From Chryseobacterium turcicum (GTDB taxonomy: Bacteria > Bacteroidota > Bacteroidia > Flavobacteriales > Weeksellaceae): a stretch of DNA of 64,000 nucleotides. Position numbers and translations under genes: made by a program. Below are positions 1-7,558 of the stretch, piece after piece. Within the stretch, counting starts at the first letter, position 1. The number at the start of each line of letters is the position of its first letter. The stretch covers positions 781,001 to 845,000 of the forward strand of contig NZ_JAJNAY010000001.1 in the NCBI RefSeq assembly GCF_021010565.1, written 5' to 3'. A model generated the notes under the pieces. It had not been told where the DNA came from and did not search any database. It saw only the letters and a program-made list of their open reading frames with translations.

Positions 1-21
1 AAATTTTTTGGATAAAAAGAT

Positions 22-49
22 TTTGGTATATAAAAATTCATTATATTTG
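22..49 (+). promoter_or_regulatory. Predicted tuf promoter
   Basis: A TATATTTG box at 42-49 matches the Bacteroidota -7 element TAnnTTTG. A TTTG at 22-25 could be the -33 element, though the 16-base spacing is a little short. The box lies about 45 bases before the tuf start. Confidence 0.6.
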
Positions 50-93
50 CACACCGAAAATTTGGATAAACAATAAAATAAATAATTTAAATC

Positions 94-1308
94 ATGGCAA
101 AGGAAACGTTTAATCGTAACAAACCACACTTGAACATTGGTACTATTGGTCACGTTGACCATGGTAAAACTACACTTACTGCAGCTATTTCTGCTGTATT
201 AGCGAGCAAAGGTCTTGCTGAGAAGAAAGATTTCTCTGCTATTGACTCTGCTCCTGAAGAGAAAGAAAGAGGTATTACTATTAATACTGCTCACATTGAA
301 TACGAAACTGAAAAAAGACATTACGCTCACGTTGACTGTCCAGGTCACGCGGATTACGTAAAGAACATGGTAACGGGTGCTGCTCAGATGGATGGTGCTA
401 TCGTTGTATGTGCTGCTACAGATGGACCAATGCCTCAAACTAGAGAGCATATCCTTCTTTGTCGTCAGGTAAACGTACCTAGAATCGTTGTTTTCATGAA
501 CAAAGTTGACATGGTAGACGATGCTGAATTGTTAGAGCTTGTTGAAATGGAATTAAGAGACTTATTGTCTACTTACGAATTCGACGGAGATAACTCTCCA
601 GTAATTCAAGGTTCTGCATTAGGTGCTCTTACAGCTGCTACTGCTGAAGGAGGTGCTAAGACAGATGACCAATGGTTCAAATCTGTTGAGCAATTGATGG
701 ATGCTGTTGACGAATGGATCGAGCAACCACCAAGAGATACTGATAAGCCATTCTTGATGCCAATCGAAGACGTATTCTCTATTACAGGTAGAGGTACTGT
801 TGCAACTGGTAGAATCGAAGCTGGTATTATCAACACAGGAGATCCTGTAGATATCATCGGTATGGGTGAAGAAAAATTAACTTCTACTATTACAGGAGTT
901 GAGATGTTCAGAAAAATCCTTGATAGAGGTGAAGCTGGAGATAACGTAGGTTTATTGTTGAGAGGTATTGAAAAAACTGACATCAAGAGAGGTATGGTTA
1001 TCGCTAAGAAAGACTCTGTGAAGCCTCACAAGAAATTCAAAGCTTCTGTTTATATCCTTTCTAAAGAAGAAGGTGGACGTCACACTCCATTCCACAACAA
1101 ATACCGTCCTCAGTTCTATGTAAGAACTACAGACGTTACGGGTGAAATCTTCTTACCAGAAGGTGTAGAAATGGTAATGCCTGGTGATAACTTAGAGATC
1201 ACTGTAGAATTGTTACAGCCAATCGCTCTTAACGTAGGTCTTAGATTTGCGATCAGAGAAGGAGGTAGAACAGTTGGTTCAGGTCAGGTTACTGAAATCT
1301 TAGACTAA
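94..1308 (+). CDS. tuf: Elongation factor Tu
   Basis: EF-Tu is the GTPase that carries aminoacyl-tRNA to the ribosomal A site. The 404-aa product shows all G motifs: GHVDHGKT near residues 19-26, RGITI near 59, DCPGH near 81, NKVD near 136 and GSAL near 174. Domains 2 and 3 follow, ending in the typical [12 protein letters not shown]. It is about ten residues longer than the E. coli protein, with the extra residues just after GSAL (around 178-195). The start is the only sensible one, since [12 protein letters not shown] is the family N-terminus. It has its own promoter upstream and a strong terminator downstream, followed by tRNA-Trp, secE and nusG, the usual order in this group. Confidence 0.99.
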   Translation: MAKETFNRNKPHLNIGTIGHVDHGKTTLTAAISAVLASKGLAEKKDFSAIDSAPEEKERGITINTAHIEYETEKRHYAHVDCPGHADYVKNMVTGAAQMDGAIVVCAATDGPMPQTREHILLCRQVNVPRIVVFMNKVDMVDDAELLELVEMELRDLLSTYEFDGDNSPVIQGSALGALTAATAEGGAKTDDQWFKSVEQLMDAVDEWIEQPPRDTDKPFLMPIEDVFSITGRGTVATGRIEAGIINTGDPVDIIGMGEEKLTSTITGVEMFRKILDRGEAGDNVGLLLRGIEKTDIKRGMVIAKKDSVKPHKKFKASVYILSKEEGGRHTPFHNKYRPQFYVRTTDVTGEIFLPEGVEMVMPGDNLEITVELLQPIALNVGLRFAIREGGRTVGSGQVTEILD

Positions 1309-1324
1309 TCATCTTAAAATAATT

Positions 1325-1355
1325 AAAGTTCCGTAAGGAAACTTACGGAACTTTT
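1325..1355 (+). terminator. Rho-independent terminator after tuf
   Basis: A perfect 13-bp stem (1325-1337 with 1342-1354) closed by a GAAA tetraloop and followed by a short T run, 16 bases after the tuf stop. Confidence 0.85.
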
Positions 1356-1360
1356 AATCT

Positions 1361-1431
1361 ACGGGCATCGTCCAATGGTAGGATACCGGTCTCCAACACC
1401 GTTGATCAGGGTTCGAATCCTTGTGCCCGTG
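1361..1431 (+). tRNA. tRNA-Trp (CCA anticodon)
   Basis: The acceptor arms ACGGGCA (1361-1367) and TGCCCGT (1424-1430) pair over 7 bp. The anticodon loop reads CTCCAAC, giving anticodon CCA for tryptophan, and the T arm carries GGTTCGAATCC. The outermost anticodon-stem pair looks mismatched. No CCA tail is encoded. It lies between the tuf terminator and secE and was probably once co-transcribed with secE. Confidence 0.95.
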
Positions 1432-1443
1432 CAAATATAAATT

Positions 1444-1650
1444 ATGAGTTCATTTATCGATTTTTTAAAAGGTTCTTATAACGAATTCAGACATAAAGTT
1501 GAATGGCCAAAATGGTCAGACTTACAGTCTTCTACAATCGTAGTTACTGTTGCTACTGTCATTTTAGCATTATTTACTTTTGGTGTTGATGAATTGTTTT
1601 CAAAATCAATCAGCAATATCTTAGGGATACTAATTAACAGCTTCAACTAA
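1444..1650 (+). CDS. secE: Preprotein translocase subunit SecE
   Basis: SecE is the small clamp subunit of the SecYEG channel in the inner membrane. The 68-aa protein has the short single-helix form: an amphipathic N-terminal helix with the conserved VEWPKWSDLQ segment (residues about 19-28) followed by one membrane helix at about 31-58. It is 12 bases downstream of tRNA-Trp and 18 bases upstream of nusG. The tuf-tRNA-secE-nusG neighbourhood confirms the call. Confidence 0.97.
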   Translation: MSSFIDFLKGSYNEFRHKVEWPKWSDLQSSTIVVTVATVILALFTFGVDELFSKSISNILGILINSFN

Positions 1651-1668
1651 TAAAAACTATTTTCCATA

Positions 1669-2211
1669 ATGAGCGAATTGAAATGGTATGTGCTGAAAGC
1701 AATCAGCGGACAGGAAAATAAAGTGAAAAACTATATTGAGACAGAAATCAAACGTTTAGGGTTTGAACAGTATGTTACTCAAGTGGTAATTCCTATGGAA
1801 AAGGTAATTCAGCTTAGAAACGGAAAAAAAGTTCCTAAAGAAAGACCTTACTATCCAGGTTACCTAATGGTGGAAGCAGAGCTGATGGGAGAGATTCCTC
1901 ACGTTATAAAGAATATTCCAGGTGTAATTTCTTTCTTAAGTTTAACCAAAGGAGGAGATCCTGTACCAATGAGAAAATCCGAGGTTAACAGAATGTTAGG
2001 TAGAATGGATGAGCTTTCAGAATTTGCTTCTGATGCAGAAATTCCATTCATTGTTGGAGAGAATGTAAAAGTAGTAGATGGTCCTTTCAACGGATTCAAC
2101 GGTACAGTAGAAAAAATTCTTGAAGATAAGAAGAAAGTAGAAGTATCAGTTTTGATTTTCGGAAGAAAAACTCCAATGGAGCTGAGCTATATGCAAGTAG
2201 AAAAAGTATAA
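1669..2211 (+). CDS. nusG: Transcription termination/antitermination factor NusG
   Basis: NusG binds RNA polymerase and links it to the ribosome or to Rho. The 180-aa product has the N-terminal NGN domain, starting WYVLKAISGQENKVKNYIE and containing YYPGYLMVEAEL near residue 64. It ends with a KOW domain in which VGENVKVVDGPFNGFNGTVE (about 129-148) is the ribosome- and Rho-binding part. The length is usual for the family. A terminator follows, so rplK downstream is transcribed separately, which fits the separate promoter found before rplK. Confidence 0.98.
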   Translation: MSELKWYVLKAISGQENKVKNYIETEIKRLGFEQYVTQVVIPMEKVIQLRNGKKVPKERPYYPGYLMVEAELMGEIPHVIKNIPGVISFLSLTKGGDPVPMRKSEVNRMLGRMDELSEFASDAEIPFIVGENVKVVDGPFNGFNGTVEKILEDKKKVEVSVLIFGRKTPMELSYMQVEKV

Positions 2212-2230
2212 TTCATACTTTTATAAATAT

Positions 2231-2263
2231 AAATACCGTTCAAATTTTGAACGGTATTTTTTT
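2231..2263 (+). terminator. Rho-independent terminator after nusG
   Basis: The arms 2231-2244 and 2246-2259 are perfectly complementary and are followed by a T run. This closes the secE-nusG transcript. Confidence 0.85.
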
Positions 2264-2362
2264 GTTTAATATTTTCAACTCACAAACAATTAATTCATTA
2301 TTCTGAATATATTTTAAAATTAATCATTGTTGTCCGGTAAAAATTAGAAATACAATTAACAG

Positions 2363-2393
2363 CTTGCTTCGGATCAATGCCAAAACCTGGGGA
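2363..2393. repeat. Insertion sequence left end with target duplication
   Basis: The octamer CTTGCTTC (2363-2370) is repeated at 3772-3779. The 23 bases 2371-2393 are the exact reverse complement of 3749-3771. Together these mark one clean insertion with an 8-bp target duplication. Confidence 0.95.
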
Positions 2394-3362
2394 CTAGGCA
2401 AAAAGTTTTGATAATCTGAATAGGAAAAATGCTTTATCTCGTACACCTCGAAGTTGTAACCTGAAGTTTTTTATTTTGGCATTGAAAGATTCTGCTGAAG
2501 CATTTGTGCTTCGCTGGTTAAAATAATTGAGAATGCCGTTGTAGTTATGCATAATAGTTTTTGTTAAGGTATTAAAGGATTTAAATCCAGATTCTTCCAC
2601 TTCTCTAAACCAATGGACTAACTTTAACATAGCGACAGATTTTTGAATGTTCTGATTATAAATTTTCCTGAGCCCATCTGATAAATTGTACGCCTTTTCT
2701 AAATCGGGATACTCCTTAAATAGGATTTTTGCTCTTTGTTTTTGTGATAAAGTCCACTTTTCTCTAGTTTTATAAAGCAGGTATCTGCTTCTTGCTAAAA
2801 GTTGCTTTCGGGTGTCATCGTTTTCAAAAACTTTAATTATAGGTTTTCGCTTCTTTTGTTTCGCTTCCGTGAGCAAGTTATTTTCTTGCTCAATGGCCTG
2901 CCAGCGATGCTTAATCCTTATTTCCTGAAGGGCTTCTGTGGCGAGTTTCTGAACATGGAAGCGATCGATAACCGGTGTTGCATTAGGAAAACATTTTTTG
3001 GCAATAAGTTTCATAGACCCAGCCATATCTAAAGTAATTTCCGTTACTTTTATTCTTAATTTTCTGTTGATTTTACAAAGATGTTCAATTACTGTTTCAC
3101 TCTGTATTCCTCTGATAATGGCTACAATTGAGCCTTTTCTACCCTTTCCCTTTTTTGAGGTGAGAACGGTATAGAGTTCGCCATCAGAAAGGGCAACTTC
3201 ATCCAGAGAGAGCTGCTCTGAAATATTTTGAGGATGCAAAATCCAGTCTTCGGCGTGCGGTTTTTGCTCCCAATTTTTAAAATCGCTGAGGGAATGTTTG
3301 TACTGTCTTTGAAATTTTCTGCCCTCCACACCGTAAAGCTCTCCAATGGTTTTGCAGGACAA
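2394..3362 (-). CDS. ISL3-like transposase, catalytic part (second frame)
   Basis: This part carries the DDE catalytic domain. SLDEVALSDGELYTV early in the protein holds the first catalytic Asp; ITLDMAGSMKLIAKKCFPNA and the following VIDRFHVQKLA hold the second conserved block; NASAESFNAKIKNFR near the C-terminus holds the Glu. The frame is open upstream of the TTG at 3362 as far as the A8 run (3381-3388). Translation probably continues from the N-terminal frame across that run, reading KKSADAKALSCKTIGELYG at the junction, so the TTG is unlikely to be the true start. The stop lies directly inside the left terminal repeat. Confidence 0.85.
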   Translation of the reverse strand: MSCKTIGELYGVEGRKFQRQYKHSLSDFKNWEQKPHAEDWILHPQNISEQLSLDEVALSDGELYTVLTSKKGKGRKGSIVAIIRGIQSETVIEHLCKINRKLRIKVTEITLDMAGSMKLIAKKCFPNATPVIDRFHVQKLATEALQEIRIKHRWQAIEQENNLLTEAKQKKRKPIIKVFENDDTRKQLLARSRYLLYKTREKWTLSQKQRAKILFKEYPDLEKAYNLSDGLRKIYNQNIQKSVAMLKLVHWFREVEESGFKSFNTLTKTIMHNYNGILNYFNQRSTNASAESFNAKIKNFRLQLRGVRDKAFFLFRLSKLFA

Positions 3363-3366
3363 GGCT

Positions 3367-3720
3367 TTAGCATCGGCAGATTTTTTTTAAGAACTCTGCA
3401 AAATCTTGTGTCATGCGTGTTCCTTGGGCAATAAGAGTCCAATCTCTTTGGAGAATATTCCCCGTTTTCGTGTCTGTCCACCTTCTTCGTTTGATGTGGA
3501 GTTTTACGGTTTTGCCACGAAGCGGAAAATCATCCACCGTAATTTCTTCTAAAAAACCTTTGGAATACAATGTTAAAGAAGAAAACTCTTTTGGAATCGT
3601 ACTTTTCTCTTCGAAATAAAGATGTAAAATTTTGTTTTCTTCTTCAAAATTTATAATATCGAAGTGCTCGATTAAATATTCTGGTAATAATAATTTGAGT
3701 AGCCCGGCATCGTTAATCAT
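3367..3720 (-). CDS. ISL3-like transposase, N-terminal part (first frame)
   Basis: The 117-aa N-terminal region of the same transposase. It has an acidic start (LLKLLLPEYLIEHFDI) and a segment like the DNA-binding front of ISL3 enzymes (KLHIKRRRWTDTKTG near residues 73-87, then LIAQGTRMTQDFAEFLKK). It stops shortly after the A8 run at 3381-3388. Joining it to the downstream frame needs a +1 shift, or the loss of one A (or gain of two) by polymerase slippage. I infer programmed frameshifting or transcript slippage, because other two-frame transposases of this group are arranged this way. A simple inactivating indel is the alternative. Confidence 0.75.
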   Translation of the reverse strand: MINDAGLLKLLLPEYLIEHFDIINFEEENKILHLYFEEKSTIPKEFSSLTLYSKGFLEEITVDDFPLRGKTVKLHIKRRRWTDTKTGNILQRDWTLIAQGTRMTQDFAEFLKKICRC

Positions 3721-3748
3721 ACCCCAAAATTAAGTATTTTTATTTTTC

Positions 3749-3779
3749 TCCCCAGGTTTTGGCATTGATCCCTTGCTTC
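3749..3779. repeat. Insertion sequence right end with target duplication
   Basis: Terminal inverted repeat 3749-3771 followed by the second copy of the 8-bp target duplication, CTTGCTTC (3772-3779). Confidence 0.95.
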
Positions 3780-3920
3780 TCTGGAGCTTTAATGAAAAAA
3801 AAACATTATTTTCTATCAAGAGTTTGCTCCTAATGGAGCTTTATTAATTCCATCGGGATTTTCTGTTAATAGAAAAAATGAAATTATCCAAAACAAAGCT
3901 CCAGAGGAGCGATCTATCGA
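3775..3920. repeat. REP-like palindromic repeat unit
   Basis: CTCTGGAGCTTT (3779-3790) is the exact reverse complement of 3895-3906. Between them GCTCC-TAAT-GGAGC (3826-3839) forms its own hairpin. The nested layout resembles the units next to the REP-type transposase at 62-63.6 kb. The insertion sequence has landed in the left arm of this unit. The rest of 3920-4115 shows no gene. Confidence 0.6.
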
Positions 3921-4121
3921 TTTATCTTATTAACATTGAGTTTGTCAATTTGTTTATTGTTTTAATCGGATAACAATGAGAATTAATAGATATTGTTGCA
4001 TTGTTGATGATTTAAATGCTTCCACATAATTTCTTTATGTAATCTTAGATTTAGTAGAATTCAAAAAATTAGAAATTTTGAAATATTATTTTTTTATTTC
4101 TGAATTTTAATGAGTTAAGTA

Positions 4122-4152
4122 TTTGGTAATTCAAAAATATTTCATAATTTTG
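4122..4152 (+). promoter_or_regulatory. rplK operon promoter
   Basis: TTTG (4122-4125), 19 bases, TAATTTTG (4145-4152): an exact match to the Bacteroidota promoter consensus with the preferred spacing. It lies downstream of the insertion sequence, so rplKAJL expression should survive the insertion. Confidence 0.85.
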
Positions 4153-4163
4153 CAGTCCGAAAA

Positions 4164-4196
4164 GTAGGTTTACTTTATGTGAGTGCGGTAACCTGC
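4164..4196 (+). promoter_or_regulatory. Leader hairpin before rplK
   Basis: GTAGGTT (4164-4170) pairs with AACCTGC (4190-4196), with one G-U pair, starting a few bases after the predicted transcription start. L1 and L10 commonly repress their own operons through leader structures, so an autoregulatory site is possible. The motif itself was not recognised. Confidence 0.4.
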
Positions 4197-4249
4197 TGAA
4201 TAATAAATGCTTCCAAACTCATTAATTATTCAAATTTAAAAAACAAAAA

Positions 4250-4696
4250 ATGGCTAAAAAAGTCTTTAAAATGGTTAAGCTCCAAGTAAAAGGAGGAGCA
4301 GCAAACCCATCTCCACCAGTAGGTCCAGCTTTGGGTTCTGCAGGGGTGAACATCATGGAGTTTTGTAAGCAATTTAACGGAAGAACTCAAGATAAGCCAG
4401 GACAAGTTTTACCTGTAGTAATTACAGTGTACGAAGACAAATCTTTTGAATTCGTAATTAAAACTCCTCCTGCAGCAATCCAGTTAATGGATGCAGCTAA
4501 AATCAAGAGTGGTTCTGGAGAACCAAACAGAAACAAAGTAGGTGCTGTATCTTGGACTCAGGTTCAAAAGATCGCTGAAGACAAGATGACTGACCTTAAC
4601 TGCTTTACAATGGATTCTGCAGTTTCTATGGTTGCAGGTACTGCTAGATCTATGGGATTAAGAGTAACAGGAACTAAACCAACTTTTAACGCTTAA
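4250..4696 (+). CDS. rplK: 50S ribosomal protein L11
   Basis: L11 forms the GTPase-associated centre of the large subunit with 23S rRNA. The 148-aa protein begins with the family N-terminal segment containing [20 protein letters not shown] (residues about 20-39). The C-terminal RNA-binding domain contains [13 protein letters not shown] and ends near [12 protein letters not shown]. It is the first gene of rplK-rplA-rplJ-rplL and has its own promoter about 100 bases upstream; rplA follows after 11 bases. Confidence 0.98.
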   Translation: MAKKVFKMVKLQVKGGAANPSPPVGPALGSAGVNIMEFCKQFNGRTQDKPGQVLPVVITVYEDKSFEFVIKTPPAAIQLMDAAKIKSGSGEPNRNKVGAVSWTQVQKIAEDKMTDLNCFTMDSAVSMVAGTARSMGLRVTGTKPTFNA

Positions 4697-4707
4697 TACT
4701 TAGAGAA

Positions 4708-5400
4708 ATGGCAAAATTGACTAAAAAGCAAAAGGAAGCTTTAAGCAAAGTAGAAAAAGGAAGAATCTATAACCTTGAAGAAGGTTCTGCTCTTGTAAAA
4801 GAGGTGAACACTGCAAAGTTTGATGCTTCTGTAGATATCGCTGTAAGATTGGGTGTAGATCCAAGAAAAGCAAACCAAATGGTAAGAGGTGTAGTATCTC
4901 TTCCTCACGGTACTGGTAAAGATGTTAAAGTTTTGGCTTTAGTAACTCCAGATAAAGAAGCTGAAGCTAGAGAAGCTGGTGCTGATTATGTAGGTCTTGA
5001 TGAATATTTACAAAAAATAAAAGAAGGTTGGACGGATGTTGACGTTATCGTTACTATGCCAGCTGTTATGGGTAAATTAGGACCTTTAGGTAGAGTATTA
5101 GGACCAAGAGGTTTGATGCCTAACCCTAAATCAGGTACTGTTACTATGGAAATTGGTAAAGCAGTAACTGAAGTGAAAGCTGGTAAAATTGACTTTAAAG
5201 TAGACAAATACGGTATTATCCATGCTGGTATTGGTAAAGTATCTTTCGATGCTGCTAAAATCAGAGAAAATGCTCAGGAATTGATCTCTACTTTGGTTAA
5301 AATGAAGCCTACTGCTGCTAAAGGTGTTTATGTAAAAAGCATTTATTTGTCTTCTACAATGAGCCCTGGTATTGCAATCGATACTAAATCTGTAAACTAA
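4708..5400 (+). CDS. rplA: 50S ribosomal protein L1
   Basis: L1 binds the mobile L1 stalk of 23S rRNA and in many bacteria represses its own operon. The 230-aa length is typical. The signature around [19 protein letters not shown] (about residues 117-135) is followed by MPNPKSGTV. It starts 11 bases after rplK and ends 17 bases before rplJ, so all four genes are probably one transcript. Confidence 0.98.
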   Translation: MAKLTKKQKEALSKVEKGRIYNLEEGSALVKEVNTAKFDASVDIAVRLGVDPRKANQMVRGVVSLPHGTGKDVKVLALVTPDKEAEAREAGADYVGLDEYLQKIKEGWTDVDVIVTMPAVMGKLGPLGRVLGPRGLMPNPKSGTVTMEIGKAVTEVKAGKIDFKVDKYGIIHAGIGKVSFDAAKIRENAQELISTLVKMKPTAAKGVYVKSIYLSSTMSPGIAIDTKSVN

Positions 5401-5417
5401 TACTAAATCCTAAGACA

Positions 5418-6005
5418 ATGACAAAAGACCAAAAAGTTGTAGCGATACAAGAGATCAAAGACTTGCTTCAGGATGCTAAAGTAGTATATGTTGCAGATCT
5501 TGAAGGATTGAATGCTGGTAAAGCATCTGACTTCAGAAGACAGGCTTTCAAGCAAAACATCAAAGTGAAAGTTGTAAAAAATACACTTTTGCAAAAAGCA
5601 ATGGAACAAATCGAAGGAGTAGATTACTCTGAAATGTTCCAAACTTTCAAAGGTAACTCTGCATTAATGATTGCTGAAACAGCTAACGCTCCAGCAAAAT
5701 TAATCAAAGACTTTAGAAAAAAAGAAGAGAAGCCGGCTTTAAAATCAGCTTTCGTACAAGAAACTTTCTATGTTGGTGACAACAACCTTGATGCTTTAGT
5801 AAGCATTAAGTCTAGAGAAGAAATGATCGGTGAAATCATCGGATTACTTCAGTCTCCAATCCAAAGAGTTATTTCTGCTCTTCAAAACCAATCTGAAACT
5901 GCAGAAGCTACAACTGAAGAAGTTGCTGCACCTGCTGTGGAAGAAACTCCAGCTACTGAAACTCCAGAAGCTGCTGCAGAAGGAGAAGCTCCAGCTGCAG
6001 AATAA
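5418..6005 (+). CDS. rplJ: 50S ribosomal protein L10
   Basis: L10 anchors the L7/L12 stalk. The N-terminal half matches the family ([20 protein letters not shown] near residues 22-41, then [12 protein letters not shown]). At 195 aa it is about 30 residues longer than the E. coli protein. The extra part is a low-complexity Ala/Glu/Thr/Pro tail from about residue 158 ([19 protein letters not shown]), which is probably disordered. It lies 17 bases after rplA and 47 bases before rplL. Confidence 0.97.
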   Translation: MTKDQKVVAIQEIKDLLQDAKVVYVADLEGLNAGKASDFRRQAFKQNIKVKVVKNTLLQKAMEQIEGVDYSEMFQTFKGNSALMIAETANAPAKLIKDFRKKEEKPALKSAFVQETFYVGDNNLDALVSIKSREEMIGEIIGLLQSPIQRVISALQNQSETAEATTEEVAAPAVEETPATETPEAAAEGEAPAAE

Positions 6006-6052
6006 TTAGACTCTCAAAAAATCAATCAATAATCAACAAAAACATTACAACA

Positions 6053-6418
6053 ATGTCAGATTTAAAAAATTTAGCTGAAACGCTAGTAAACTTAACAGTA
6101 AAAGACGTAAACGAATTAGCAACTATCCTTAAAGACGAGTACGGAATCGAGCCTGCTGCTGCTGCAGTTGTTATGGCTGGTCCTGGTGCTGAAGCTGCTG
6201 AAGAAAAGACTGAATTCGACGTAATTCTTAAGTCTGCAGGTGCTTCTAAATTGGCTATCGTTAAATTAGTAAAAGATTTAACTGGTGCAGGTCTTAAAGA
6301 AGCTAAAGACATCGTAGACGGAGCTCCTTCTGCTATCAAAGAAGGTATCTCTAAAGACGAAGCTGAAGCTCTTAAGAAGCAATTAGAAGAAGCTGGTGCT
6401 GAAGTAGAATTGAAGTAA
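6053..6418 (+). CDS. rplL: 50S ribosomal protein L7/L12
   Basis: L7/L12 forms the flexible stalk that recruits translation GTPases. The 121-aa protein has the dimerising N-terminal helices (residues 1-30), an Ala-rich hinge (about 37-50) and the C-terminal domain (about 53-121) with [20 protein letters not shown] and the [13 protein letters not shown] loop. It ends the rplKAJL unit and is followed by a strong terminator. rpoB, normally the next gene, is almost 10 kb away here. Confidence 0.98.
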   Translation: MSDLKNLAETLVNLTVKDVNELATILKDEYGIEPAAAAVVMAGPGAEAAEEKTEFDVILKSAGASKLAIVKLVKDLTGAGLKEAKDIVDGAPSAIKEGISKDEAEALKKQLEEAGAEVELK

Positions 6419-6441
6419 TCATTTACTTTCAAACATATAAG

Positions 6442-6472
6442 AGCAACTACATTTTTTGTAGTTGCTTTTTTT
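6442..6472 (+). terminator. Rho-independent terminator after rplL
   Basis: AGCAACTACA (6442-6451) pairs with TGTAGTTGCT (6457-6466), then a T run. It separates the ribosomal operon from the inserted cassettes. The remaining bases to 6680 show no gene. Confidence 0.85.
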
Positions 6473-6681
6473 ATGCATCATATTTAAAATTAAGTTCCCT
6501 TAAAAACAGATGTGCTTCAGTATTTCTGAATAATGTTTTTTTAATCCTACTATTTCATATTTTGTCATAAAATTTTAAATCTTTTTATCATCGAGAGTTT
6601 TATATATTAATCAATTGATTACAAAATGTTAAATTTGAGTATTTAACATTTAAAGAATACTCTGATATTGAATTAATTGCT

Positions 6682-6689
6682 TAATTTTG
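6682..6689 (+). promoter_or_regulatory. Predicted promoter of cassette A
   Basis: TAATTTTG matches the -7 consensus and lies about 18 bases before the first gene of the cassette. No good -33 element is visible at the usual spacing. Confidence 0.45.
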
Positions 6690-6707
6690 CCACATAAATA
6701 ATTATAA

Positions 6708-7397
6708 TTGGGTAAAATTTTACGCAATATCAATATTAATGTAAATGAAGTAAACTTAAACTTAAGTTTACATCGTTTTTGCATTTATGTTACATTTATA
6801 TTTTCTTTTTTCTGCAGTAATGCATACGCGCAAGTTGAGATTGAGACAAGTGCTCCTCAAGCCACTATTATACTTAAACAAGGGGCTACGATTTTTTCTA
6901 CCGATGCAAGTTTCAATCAGCAAATTAATTCAGACAAAATTACCATTAAGAATGCCGATGTTTCTACATCAGAAATACATAGTAATGCGCAGATTCTTAC
7001 GGGAAGACTGAATAAAATTCCAGAAGCTGAAACTCTCAAAAAGACGTTTAGAAATGATGTAAAAATAGCTTTAGAAAATAAAAATAAGGAAACTTTAAAA
7101 AAGATAAAAAAAGAAATTGCCGATTATAAAAAAAGAATAAATCCTTTTAAGTCTGAAAATCTGCGTTTCCCTACCTCTCAAGAGTTTACTTCTGCCACAC
7201 ATACTAATCGAGATTATGTAGCACCAAGCTATAATCATCATCATTTTTCTAAAATACATGCTTCACAGAATCAATATGTCATAAAGTGTGCTTTAGATTT
7301 TTTACACAAGCAAGAATATATTTATTATAACAGTAAATCTTTAGATTACTGTTTTACTCATGTCTTTTCTGTAAGGCCACCTCCAGTTTTAGTATAA
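6708..7397 (+). CDS. Small exported protein with C-terminal SVRPPP tail (cassette A)
   Basis: Not a recognised family. The 229-aa product starts at TTG; no in-frame ATG precedes the signal peptide. A hydrophobic segment FCIYVTFIFSFFCSNAYAQ (about residues 24-42) looks like a cleavable signal. The middle is Lys-rich and helical (about 95-140). It ends KSLDYCFTHVFSVRPPPVLV. It is a paralogue of the protein at 11992-12648: they share an N-terminal IFSxDxxF segment and an almost identical tail, and little else. An Arg-Pro-Pro-Pro tail on an exported protein just upstream of a secreted protein gene resembles translation-arrest peptides such as SecM; that is inference. It starts the three-gene cassette. 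Confidence 0.7.
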   Translation: MGKILRNININVNEVNLNLSLHRFCIYVTFIFSFFCSNAYAQVEIETSAPQATIILKQGATIFSTDASFNQQINSDKITIKNADVSTSEIHSNAQILTGRLNKIPEAETLKKTFRNDVKIALENKNKETLKKIKKEIADYKKRINPFKSENLRFPTSQEFTSATHTNRDYVAPSYNHHHFSKIHASQNQYVIKCALDFLHKQEYIYYNSKSLDYCFTHVFSVRPPPVLV

Positions 7398-7428
7398 ATT
7401 CTTATAAAGGCTAATTAAGGTCTTTTAT
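7373..7428 (+). promoter_or_regulatory. Possible alternative RNA hairpins after the SVRPPP gene (A)
   Basis: AAGGCC in the codons for VRP (7373-7378) can pair with GGTCTT at 7419-7424. A competing local hairpin pairs ATAAAG (7404-7409) with CTTTTAT (7422-7428). The second cassette has the same two options at 12624-12697, with compensating changes in the local hairpin. Function is inferred only. Confidence 0.35.
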
Positions 7429-7558
7429 ACAAAAATTTATCAATCACCATCCTGTAGCTTTTTTTTAGGGCTAAAAATTGTTCACACTTCTATCATATTT
7501 TCATGTGGTAAATAAACGTTTGTTTTTATACACGCAGGTTGGTATTTAACTAAAAACT

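Larger units (their letters stand above)
2371..3771 (-). mobile_element. ISL3-like (ISAon1-type) insertion sequence
   Basis: A 1401-bp element with perfect 23-bp terminal inverted repeats and a perfect 8-bp target duplication, the duplication size known for ISL3-family elements. It carries a transposase on the minus strand split into two frames at an A8 run. The intact ends and duplication suggest a recent insertion. It lies between the nusG terminator and the rplK promoter, so neither transcription unit is broken. ISAon1 is my recollection of the name used for two-frame transposases of this kind in Bacteroidota; a database match would settle the subgroup. Confidence 0.9.

Noticed and set aside
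199..986. Open frames on the minus strand within tuf
   Set aside because: They lie entirely within a highly conserved gene, match no family and follow its codon structure.
3122..3481. Open frame in the third frame across the transposase junction
   Set aside because: It lacks transposase motifs; the real enzyme continues in the other two frames.
6022..6432. 136-aa frame antisense to rplL
   Set aside because: Shadow of the Ala-rich coding sequence of L7/L12.
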